Source of the DNA: Geodermatophilus normandii | GTDB lineage: Bacteria > Actinomycetota > Actinomycetes > Mycobacteriales > Geodermatophilaceae | Reading direction: 5' to 3' | DNA: 64,000 nt | Assembly: GCF_003182485.1 (NCBI RefSeq) | Contig: NZ_QGTX01000001.1 | Coordinates: 4,488,001 to 4,552,000 of the forward strand | In this document: positions 34,901 through 41,793 of the stretch, piece by piece | How the letters are laid out: every line of letters begins with the position of its first letter | How positions within the stretch are numbered: the first letter of the stretch is position 1 | Notes under the pieces: generated by a model | Database searches by the model: none | Seen by the model: only the letters and a program-made list of their open reading frames with translations | What the model was told of the DNA's origin: nothing | Translations under genes and position numbers: made by a program

Positions 34901-35598
34901 AGCGCTTCGTGTCGGCCGAGCAGATCGCCAACTTGTGCCTCGCGCTCCGCGATGGCTTCCGCCCGACGCTGGCGTAGTTGCTCCTCGGCGTCTCGGGTGG
35001 ACAGACGCGATCCCCAACCCGGCACCACGGGCAGCCGAAGCGACCGCCGGCGATAGGCGTGCAATGCGGGGCCGCCGTCGAACCGGTCCTCGCTTGCGGC
35101 CCTCCGGACGACCTCGGCGGTGCGCAGCTGTCGGGTCAGCTCTTCCACCGGCCTGGTGTGCTCCTCCTGCAGTACCTTGATTGCCGTGAGGCTGTCGCGC
35201 AGGCGCCGCAGCATCCGCTGGAACATCTCGTCGTCCACAACCTCGGACGCCGGGCGGCCGAACGCTGTCCGGACCGCTCGGGCGACGGAACCCTGCTGGT
35301 CGCCGTCATCGTCCTGGTCCTGAGGCGGACGCCGGACGACGGGCTCGTCCTCCAGTCCATCGAGCAGGGCGGCGAACTTAGCGAGCTCGGCAGCATATTC
35401 GCTGCCCGCGGGATCGCCCAGAAACTCGTCGCCCTGGACGTACGCGCGGCTCACCTCCTCCGCGCCCTCGCGTCCGCCGGGGACCGCCTCGCGTAAGGCG
35501 TTCTGATAATCGGAATCCTGGGTGAGGTCGATGCTGGGACTCTCGGGGTCTTGCGTTACGGCGGGCCGCAGGAGCATCAACCGAAATAGGTCTTCCAT
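31945..35598 (-). CDS. Uncharacterised large protein (1,217 aa) of the protease cluster
   Basis: The ATG at 35598 with GGAGGT a few bases upstream is preferred over the in-frame upstream start; the protein begins MEDLFRLMLLRPAVTQD. No signal peptide or membrane span. Residues about 80-270 are charged helices and coiled coil. About 470-680 are rich in Glu/Ser/Thr (HTRREESEVFTLSESEV and RFEMTRETSTTIKEDAALKA), then an amphipathic beta-rich part (YQWVNKVYQAQMYNYGLRAT) and a helix around residues 860-910 (EKWRLETHAKLATAHAALVA). The last 250 residues include YVRFFEQAFEWEQMTWVTYP and YFWGRKDQWDE and end in a beta-sandwich-like tail. I recognise no enzyme motif; size and build suggest a structural or pore/scaffold component. 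It has its own iteron cluster (35690-35716). Confidence 0.65.
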   Translation of the reverse strand: MEDLFRLMLLRPAVTQDPESPSIDLTQDSDYQNALREAVPGGREGAEEVSRAYVQGDEFLGDPAGSEYAAELAKFAALLDGLEDEPVVRRPPQDQDDDGDQQGSVARAVRTAFGRPASEVVDDEMFQRMLRRLRDSLTAIKVLQEEHTRPVEELTRQLRTAEVVRRAASEDRFDGGPALHAYRRRSLRLPVVPGWGSRLSTRDAEEQLRQRRAEAIAEREAQVGDLLGRHEALRVAIAELGSLEGRHFRVSAVEGSEAVDPPEELRLTSAMAAESTFTRDLRTVSLRRLGGTIDEGPIIEEAGEQGGDTAAGSTTVPDGLANLAATLAGTTSVAAPGRVEFSPPDLTEAGFILQPEATEALTEGTRTLLADRGLDLSAVPLDRITQGLGAELTTTVERLEQIAGHPVRQSFTRVGDALVSVQTPIVTGWGTLGTGGLLPVPVFPMDGRIPHTRGAVAPAGVADLLVVRQQLIGYEGADVAHIENVLRGERKLREHTRREESEVFTLSESEVGTSEERELETADRFEMTRETSTTIKEDAALKAGLNISGSYGPTVEFAVSAEGSLSRSKEEATKAASSFSQDVTERSSRKIAERILERTTTRLTTETIEKNTHELNNVKGAGHVSGVYQWVNKVYQAQMYNYGLRATFDFMVPEPAAFIVAAMNRAHAGTVTLTKPPTFTLLPAQINESNYGYWVQVYQAKDVAPPPELYRTKSADFKAGGGDKNTNYNHSGQIAIDDGYRAVFGSVGRVLNQWEGDCALDVVLGRRTQRMGAGNWLWTTTLDDERDTVPFALDSFHVAQVAVAIEVKCQRTERAMEKWRLETHAKLATAHAALVADYEEKLAALQLQAGVAIRGRNPAANQLSIRTELKKNCISILTDQHFDLFDAMKLSASTGLPQLDVFETAGEGPYVRFFEQAFEWEQMTWVTYPYFWGRKDQWDERIAYDDPDPAFNEFLQAGYARVSVPARPGFEGAIDHFLTFGETWNGGPLPPITSALYLPIADEIAERLDRPGAEVPQGAPWIVRVPTNLVHLRADDRLPRWEQNQQGEWVEVGGATSDGPSSRQWSGTAHQEVPSTLATDQTAWTQWPSAAVWQVPIPDWAADVDFTFSLSPGVVGGDVWGELRLDFGGSVTDPSRFDVNYEADQTEGPEQALMLVGGTHHIPEEIRGKSVTVKMEGRMLDPANHSGHLEAYYGSEFAPPYGTRINGLLSFRRRPAA

Positions 35599-35689
35599 TC
35601 CGACCTCCGTGCGGACCAATTCACTGGCGCTACCAGTTCCCACCGCGGTGCTGTGTCGCCACGGACAGCCACAACACTGCAAGGGCTCC

Positions 35690-35716
35690 GTCACCGTTGC
35701 GTCACCGTCCCGTCAC
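35690..35716. promoter_or_regulatory. Iteron cluster B: three GTCAC units at 11-bp period
   Basis: GTCAC at 35690, 35701 and 35712, exactly 11 bp apart (GTCACCGTTGCGTCACC and on), about 92 bp upstream of the 1,217-residue gene. This is the most regular of the clusters. The ISAs1-like element starts immediately to its right. Confidence 0.7.
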
Positions 35717-35719
35717 CAG

Positions 35720-37029
35720 GGGCCCTGCAAAGTCCTGAAAGCGCCGGTTGGCCTGCTGTTCTGTTCTTCCGTCAGGCGGCGGCAAGTGCGTCGAGGACGT
35801 CGGCGGGTCGGTATCTGAAGTCACGGTGGGTGGCGGCGATGTCGGTGCCGCCGCGGAGCCGGATGATGTTGATCGCGGTGTTGCGCGCGGCGGCCATGAC
35901 TTGGGGTTCCGTGGCCAGTGCGTAGCCTCGACTGGTCCTCACCCTCGGTCACGTCGCGGACCCAGTGCAGACAATTCTTAATCGTCCAGAGGGAGCGGAT
36001 CCAGGCGACCAACAGGCGCGGATCGGCATCCCGGTGGTCCAACGAGGTGATCGCGTAGACCGTTTCCACCGACGGGCTGGCGTGGCCGCTCACCCGTCGT
36101 CGGCGGACGACCTTGATCGCCCGGGCGCCGTGCGGGAACAGCCCAGCCTCCGGTGCCCCGCCAGGTCGATGACCTTGATCGACCGGGATTCGGCTCGGCC
36201 GTGCCCGACGTGCCGCTCGCGCAGCCCGCTCACCTGCGCCCAGGGCAGCCGGGCCAGCGCCGTGCGCAGCGTCGGCTGGTTGCTCCTGACGGTGAACAGG
36301 TAGTTGGCTCCGCGGTCGTGCAGATAGTTCGCGTGCGCGCGCTGGCAGTGCAAGGCATCGGCGGTGACCACGAGGTCGCGCAGGTCAGGCAGGATATCCA
36401 GAACGGCGGTGAACGCGGCCAGCTCGTCTCCGCCGCTCACTTCGACCTGAGCTGGCGCCAGGCCCTTGGCGTGATTGAAGACCGCGATTAATTTGGCCTG
36501 TCCACCGGGGCCGTCGCGGACGCCGCACAAGATCTTGCCGTCGACGGCCGACACCGGACGGACCTCACCGCGCGGCCGAACATGCTGGGCGCGCTGTCGC
36601 TACCGGTCCTGGCGGCGGGCCAGGACCTAGCTGGTCAGCGCCCACTGCAGCGCGGCGGCATAGACCGCGGCCAACACCCGGCCGAACGTAGTCGCATGCG
36701 GGGTCGGCCCGCAGACGCCCACCGCCTGCTCGGCGTGCGCGGCTCATTGCACGATCGCCGCGTACGAGCGGGCGCCGGCCAGCACGGCGCCGACCGCGAG
36801 CAGCAGAATCGACTGCAGGCCGTGACGACGGCCCCGCGCCTCACGCGGGTCAGGAACCGCAGACAGGGCCTGGAGCAGGCCGATCGATTCGGCCGCACCC
36901 AGCGACTCTGGTGGCAGGCCGGCCTCGGCGACAGCGTCGAGCAGAGCGGACGGGGAAGATGAACTTGCGGGCACGGGCCTCTCGCTGGTGATCGACGGCT
37001 TCGACCACCTTCAGATCACCACACGGCCC
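35720..37029 (-). mobile_element. ISAs1-family insertion sequence remnant, about 1.3 kb
   Basis: Imperfect terminal inverted repeats can be aligned: 35720-35741 (GGGCCCTGCAAAGTCCTGAA...) and the complement of 37008-37029 (GGGCCGTGTGGTGATCTGAA...) match at 14 of 22 positions. The roughly 1.3 kb length and the transposase inside fit the ISAs1 family. No clear target duplication is visible. The left end abuts iteron cluster B. Confidence 0.55.
35772..36974 (-). pseudogene. ISAs1-family transposase, frameshifted and interrupted
   Basis: Fragments in order on the minus strand: an N-terminus (LLDAVAEAGLPPESLG, VPDPREARGRRHGLQSILLL) ending at a stop near 36744; a degenerate stretch with stops; the DDE core from about 36554 (VDGKILCGVRDGPGGQAKLI, VVTADALHCQRAHANYLHDR, FTVRSNQPTL, GHGRAESRSIKVIDL); then after a frameshift near 36090 the C-terminus (VYAITSLDHRDADPRLLVAW, NCLHWVRDVTEGEDQSRLRT) and a tail reading ...RYRPADVLDALAAA to the stop at 35774-35772. 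These are the hallmarks of ISAs1-family transposases. At least two frameshifts and several stops make it inactive. Confidence 0.8.
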
Positions 37030-37593
37030 GTGCCCGCCCCCGAACTACTAGCTCGAGCGCTCGTTGCCCGACTTTGCAGCGGCCCTGGTCGCGTCACGGA
37101 CTCGTCAGTCATGGCTCGGTGATGACAACGAACGGTGTGGGCGAGTTGTTCGAGTTGGGCGACCAGGTGGCAGCTTTCCTCCTCGTCGTTGCGGCGGACG
37201 AGCCAGTCGGGCTTACGGTCCCGGTAGCGCTCGTGGTTCTTGAGCGTCGAGTGGGCAACCGGGACTTGGGCGCGGGCTCTGCCGCGGCGGCTGGTGAGCC
37301 GGGCGTGCTGAGCGGCGAGGAAGTCGGCGCCCTTCATCGACCGAGCCGGCCGCTCGACTGGCATCGCGGTGAGCCACTTGGTTGACGTGCTGCTGCTCGG
37401 GCCGCTGGCGCTCGCGGGCCGCCTCGTGCACCCCCGAGCCGACCCAGGCGGCCAGGTGAGCGGCCGAGGGAGCCGGGACCGACGCAGGCGTCCGAGCCCG
37501 GATGAGTCAGCCGCAGCGCGTAAGTACCTGGGCGGATGGGGCCACGAGGCGCAATCCCCCCCGTCGACAAAGGCTGTCTGCGACGCTGCGCGG
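37030..37593. other. Degenerate stretch between ISAs1 remnant and glycosyltransferase
   Basis: About 560 bp. A minus-strand frame (about 37370-37030) reads like a protein fragment (GADFLAAQHARLTSRRGRAR, then RYRDRKPDWLVRRNDEEESC) but has no start and no family I can name; transposase debris is likely. No intact gene is supported. Confidence 0.4.
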
Positions 37594-38640
37594 ATGATTG
37601 ATGAGCGTCCATCGGTGACCGTCGTCATGCGGACTAGGAACCGTCCGCTATTACTCAAGCGCGCTGTCGCGGACGTCTGCCGCCAGACATTCTCGGACTG
37701 GCACTTAGTGGTAGTTAACGACGGCGGGCCCGCCGCGGACGTCGACGCCGTGCTTCGGCACCATCCCATGCCGACCGGCCGGCTGACCGTTCTGCACAAC
37801 GAGGCCCGGCGGGGTATGGAGGCTGCCTCCAACCGGGGCATCGCGGCTGGAAACTCCACGTACGTGGCAATCCACGACGACGACGACACGTGGCACCCCT
37901 CGTTCCTCGCTCGGACCGTCGCGCACCTGGACGGCACGGGCCAAGCCGCGGTGGCCGTGCGCACCGAGATTGTCCGGGAGGAGATTCGCGGGGAGTCCAT
38001 CGTCGAGACGGAGCGCGAGACCTTTGCCCCGCAGGTGCATGCGTTCACGCTGTTCGAGATGCTCCGCACGAACCGGATTGTGCCGATATCGGTTCTCTAC
38101 CGGCGCGCGGTCCATGACACGGTCGGCTGGTTCCGAGAGGACCTCCCAGTCGTCGGGGATTGGGACTTCTTTCTTCGCCTAACTTTGACCGATCTGCGCC
38201 TGGGCTTCCTCGACGGCGACCCCTTGGCCTTCTGGCATCAGCGGCCTGCGGCGACCGGGCCAGCGGCCAACAGTGTAGTTGAAGGGACAACAGAACACCA
38301 CGACGTCGACCTACTCCTCCGCGACGAGGCGCTACGGGCTTACGGCCAGCGTCATGGACTTGGCGGCCTGCTGTACACGACCGCCTACTTTCAGCGGGAG
38401 ATCGACGGGCTGATTGTCCGCATCACCGAGATCCGGCATCGCGAGGAGGAAGCTGTGCACCTGCTGCGGCGCGCGGCCGAGCTGCTAGAGCGGCAGGCCG
38501 AGCGGGTCGACCAGCAGAACGACCGCCTTGCCGCGCTCGAGGCCGCCGTATCCGACGCCAGCATGGTGAGCCTGGCGCGCCGGCGATACCGCCGGTGGAA
38601 GTCTCGGGTGCTCAGGTTGGCACGGGTGCTCAGCGTCTGA
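37594..38640 (+). CDS. Family 2 glycosyltransferase
   Basis: ATG at 37594 is chosen because the family fold starts immediately (PSVTVVMRTRNRPLLLKRAV), giving 348 residues; the frame is open further upstream without similarity. The GT-A nucleotide-sugar fold is visible: LVVVNDGG (first acidic motif) and AIHDDDDTW with the DxD metal/UDP-sugar site, then NRIVPISVLYRR and VGDWDFFLRL (acceptor-side acidic motif). Residues about 255-345 are helical (EIRHREEEAVHLLRRAAELL). Such enzymes decorate cell-surface polysaccharides. It is isolated between dead IS elements, unlike normal surface-polysaccharide clusters, so it was probably carried in by transposition or recombination. Confidence 0.8.
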   Translation: MIDERPSVTVVMRTRNRPLLLKRAVADVCRQTFSDWHLVVVNDGGPAADVDAVLRHHPMPTGRLTVLHNEARRGMEAASNRGIAAGNSTYVAIHDDDDTWHPSFLARTVAHLDGTGQAAVAVRTEIVREEIRGESIVETERETFAPQVHAFTLFEMLRTNRIVPISVLYRRAVHDTVGWFREDLPVVGDWDFFLRLTLTDLRLGFLDGDPLAFWHQRPAATGPAANSVVEGTTEHHDVDLLLRDEALRAYGQRHGLGGLLYTTAYFQREIDGLIVRITEIRHREEEAVHLLRRAAELLERQAERVDQQNDRLAALEAAVSDASMVSLARRRYRRWKSRVLRLARVLSV

Positions 38641-39009
38641 ATAGGCAATAGCTTCAGCAGCAGGGGTGACCGTCCGAGTCGTTGGCTGACGCTTCCCCCC
38701 AATGGTCGCTACTCTTGACCGACGGAAACATCGAGGGGACATTGGCCCTTTCGGTCGCGGTGGGCAAGGGATACGGCATGGTCTGATGAGGTCGCTGGTG
38801 ACGACGTCAACCGCCGTCGTCTCCAGCACTGACCGCCCATCGTTGGACACCTGACGCCGACGACACCGCGAGCCGCGTCTAAGTCTTGATTCGACTTTGA
38901 AGTAGGCCACAGGCAAGGGAGCAACTTCCCGTTGCCGAATCGACGCGGTTATGTCCAGGTGGTCTACGACGCCACGTCGCCCAGTAGGTGTCGTGACCAG
39001 GCAGGTTGT
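38641..39009. other. Intergenic, nothing recognised
   Basis: About 370 bp after the glycosyltransferase. No frame has a convincing start or conserved sequence. It is flanked on the right by IS debris. Confidence 0.4.
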
Positions 39010-39102
39010 TCACGCGGCGAGTCGGCTGATCGGTGGGCGGCCTGCGAGGGCGGAGTGGCTGCGGGCAGTGTTGTAGTGGGTCAGCCAACTGTCTGGCGTG
39101 GC
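39010..39102 (-). pseudogene. C-terminal remnant of an IS481-type transposase
   Basis: A 30-codon minus-strand segment ends with WLTHYNTARSHSALAGRPP then ISRLAA and a stop at 39012-39010. This is the standard C-terminus of IS481-type rve transposases (W-x-x-Y-N-x-x-R-x-H-x-A-L-G-x-x-P). A stop codon precedes it at 39105-39103, and the remainder of the gene is not visible. Confidence 0.65.
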
Positions 39103-39175
39103 TCAAGCGTCCAAGGGAGCCTCTGGCACAACACACCGTCCGCCGGCGAGCAGTGTGGCGTGGGTTGGCTACGGC

Positions 39176-39720
39176 TCAGGGCAGCTGCCTGCCCCCGTAC
39201 GGGGCATCGGGGCGCAACTGCGGCACGGCGTTGCCGGTGCGCCGCTCGAAATCGGCGGCCGCCACCAACTCCACCAGCACCGAGACCTCGGGGTATCCAC
39301 CAGCCCGGCAATCGGGGCTCGCCCGCAGGGTCAGCTCCCGGCACCCGGGCGCATCGGCGCCCGGTGCGGTCCGGGTCAGTGCCCGCCAGGCCCCAGAGTC
39401 GCTCGCGATTCCCGGGAGACTCCGGTTCGGAGGCACCGGGAGTGCGGTGGCGGGCTCGCCCTCCCCCACCGCGCGACCGGTCACCGCGTCGGTCGCGCCC
39501 AGCGTCGACAGGAGCGCGACAACCCTCACCGACCAGCCCGGGCCCCGCCGATCCGGGAGCAGCCCGAGCCATGCGCCCTCCCCTTCGGGTACGGGCAATA
39601 GCAGGTGCCCGGGCCCGGCCGCCGCCAGCGGCAGGGCCCCCCAGCTGCGCGGCAGGTCGTGCAGGACAGCTGATCCGGGTAGGGGATACCGCTGGAAGGA
39701 CAGCGACAGCTCCGCGGTCA
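39176..39720 (-). pseudogene. Unidentified gene remnant fused to IS debris
   Basis: About 180 codons are open on the minus strand with protein-like content (AELSLSFQRYPLPGSAVLHD, LPRSWGALPLAAAGPGHLLL, then PEVSVLVELVAAADFERRTG). No good start codon is present; the frame emerges directly from the broken IS701 transposase sequence, so the 5' end was probably removed. I do not recognise the family. It ends before a stop near 39176. Confidence 0.35.
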
Positions 39721-40303
39721 GCGGCGGGTCCGGCGTAGACGTAGTAGGGCAGCTGCGGCTCCCCGCCCGGGTCGGCGGGGATGCTGCGGCGGGCCAGCAC
39801 CCAGCGGGCCCAGCTCGGGTTGAAGCTCCCGCGGCAGGTAGAGCTCCCGGTCGATCAGCGCCCGGCCGGCCGGTGTGGCGTAGGCCAGAAAGACCCCAAT
39901 CTGGCAGTTGTCGATCTTGCCGGTGGTGCCGGTGTACTGCCGGGCCACCCCGGCCGACCGGGTCCCCTTCTTGATGAACCCGGTCTCATCGACGATCAGC
40001 ACCCCGCCGGGGCCCAGCCGCTCGACCACATAGGAGCGCAGTTCCTCGCGGACGGTGCCGGCGTTCCAGTCCGCAGTGCGCAGCAGCCGCTGCATCCCAT
40101 CCGGAGACATCTCCCCTGGCGGCCTCGGCCAGCGTCCAGCCATTCTTGCGCTCCAACTGTCCGAGCAGCCCGCGAAGATAGGCCAACACCCGGGCCCGCG
40201 GCTCGACCCGGGCGAACGCCCCGGCGATCCGGGCGTGCACCTCCTCTAGGTCTACCGCCCAGTCCTGCACCTCGGCCACCAGGCCATCGCAGCGCATCCG
40301 CAC
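39720..40303 (-). pseudogene. IS701-family transposase, truncated with frameshifts and internal deletion
   Basis: The N-terminus is clear: [50 protein letters not shown]. After a frameshift follow [40 protein letters not shown] (first catalytic Asp) and [29 protein letters not shown]. The sequence then jumps to a more C-terminal segment ([30 protein letters not shown]), showing an internal deletion, and ends. The family assignment is firm; the gene is dead. Confidence 0.8.
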
Positions 40304-40431
40304 ACGCTGCTACCAGCCCCCCGCCGATCATGACAGCGACACGCACAAGTGCCGCTGCAGTACCAAGGACCCCGACACCGTCATCGCCACGGCCACCGAC
40401 CCGCAGCACCGCAAGAGACCAGCCACGTCAG

Positions 40432-41064
40432 TTACGGAGCACTAGGCTCCGCGCTTCTCTTCCCCGCCGCCGCGGCGGAATTACTCAAGGGCCGCGACGG
40501 GGCGGGAATTCTCTCTGCGGCGGGCGCTCTCTGTGCGGCGGGCGCGCCCTGTGCGGCAGCGGCTCCCTGTGCGACGGCCTCCTCAGGAGTGCCGGTGCAG
40601 AGGAAGTTGGTGGCGAACGCCAGGACGGCAGCGGCGCCGAAGGTGATCGCCACCGTGGCGAAGGTCAGTGCGTTCCCGGCAAACCAGAGGTTGAGTGGGC
40701 TTCCAGGCATCACCAGACCCCAGGCCGCCGCGGCGAACGCCGCGATGCCGCACTCCAGCCACGGCACCCCTACCCATCGGTAGTCGGCCGGACTTGAGCC
40801 TGCGGCTTTGTGCTTTCCCCAGTACACCGCCAAGGGCGCCAAGAAGGAGCAAACCACGAAGACGAGAAACACCGACACGCGGAAGGGGCCGTACTCGCTG
40901 GAGTTGATTCCAGCGGCCAGAACCGCTGCCACGATAGCCGTGTACGCCGCCAGGGTCTCGGTGGGAACGGAAGCAACCAGGGCCTGCGTTGCCGTGGCGA
41001 CGTCCTTGTCGGGCTTCGCGTCGTCCCGTTTGGCAGCGAGGTCTCCCATATTCAGCGCGCTCAT
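40432..41064 (-). CDS. Four-helix membrane protein with Ala-rich tail
   Basis: ATG at 41064 is preceded by GGAGGAGGCGTCC, a strong site; 210 residues. After a charged N-terminus (MSALNMGDLAAKRDDAKPDK) there are four hydrophobic segments: about 38-57 (TLAAYTAIVAAVLAAG), 63-83 (VSVFLVFVVCSFLAPLAVYW), 103-120 (CGIAAFAAAAWGLVMPG) and 128-155 (NALTFATVAITFGAAAVLAF). The last 45 residues are a low-complexity Ala/Gln/Pro tail with a repeated AQGAPAAQRAPAAE unit. I do not know the family. A membrane protein within a protease-type conflict cluster is a candidate membrane effector or anchor. A degenerate GTCAC cluster lies about 210 bp upstream. Confidence 0.65.
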   Translation of the reverse strand: MSALNMGDLAAKRDDAKPDKDVATATQALVASVPTETLAAYTAIVAAVLAAGINSSEYGPFRVSVFLVFVVCSFLAPLAVYWGKHKAAGSSPADYRWVGVPWLECGIAAFAAAAWGLVMPGSPLNLWFAGNALTFATVAITFGAAAVLAFATNFLCTGTPEEAVAQGAAAAQGAPAAQRAPAAERIPAPSRPLSNSAAAAGKRSAEPSAP

Positions 41065-41793
41065 GGACGCCTCCTCCGGGGTGCGGCGGGAGGGCACTAA
41101 ACGCCATTACAGTGCGCACGCCGAGAGTGCGGCGACAGAGTCCATGGTCCCCGTCCTCACAGGGGGAGATCGACAGCTAATCACCGAGCGCCCCTGCGAA
41201 CAGAACGGACCTTCCTTGACAACACAGAGCCTCCGTAACCATCCAAGGACAACCCCATGCATTGACACAGGTGTCATGCCGGAGTCACGTCTCTCATCAC
41301 ACCGACTTGGCCGCTTCATCGCCGGAGGGGGCCCCATGAACGGAAGCCGAGGAGCCTGGCCGGGATTGGTAGGGAGCGCCTGCGTCCCGTACTACCTGAC
41401 GGGCTGTCGATCGGGCTGGACTGCGGCACGTCCAGCGGCCCAAGCGACTTGAGCGAATCGGGAATGCAGATCTGATTTCGACGGCGACCTCCATATCGTG
41501 CTTCCCGCCGTCCGATCACCCTACGGCTGGAAGGTTACAGTCGTCAGTGCCCGCGGCGACCGTGAGATCGTGCCGGCGGCGCTCCCGACGGAACCACCGT
41601 GATCCGCCATCATGCTCGCCCTACCAGATCCGCTGTCGAGTACCCAGCGTGTACTCGACGACACTCGGATAACCGGCCCCGTTACCAGGCGTCCCGGCGC
41701 TGGACCTCACTGCCTTGCTCGTTCCCAGGGCCAACGTCGAGCTCCGTCACCAGAACCCGCACTCAGCTGCGGGACTCAAGCCGGTCAACAGTC
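41065..41793. other. Long intergenic region upstream of the membrane-protein gene
   Basis: About 730 bp between the S8 peptidase stop and the membrane-protein start, both on the minus strand. Apart from the degenerate GTCAC cluster at 41273-41300 I see no gene; short frames lack start sites and conserved content. Confidence 0.45.
41273..41300. promoter_or_regulatory. Degenerate iteron cluster D (GTCAT/GTCAC/ATCAC)
   Basis: GTCAT at 41273 and GTCAC at 41284 are exactly 11 bp apart; the third unit, ATCAC at 41296, is 12 bp on. It lies about 210 bp upstream of the membrane-protein gene, a position like the other three clusters. It is weaker and could be chance. Confidence 0.35.
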
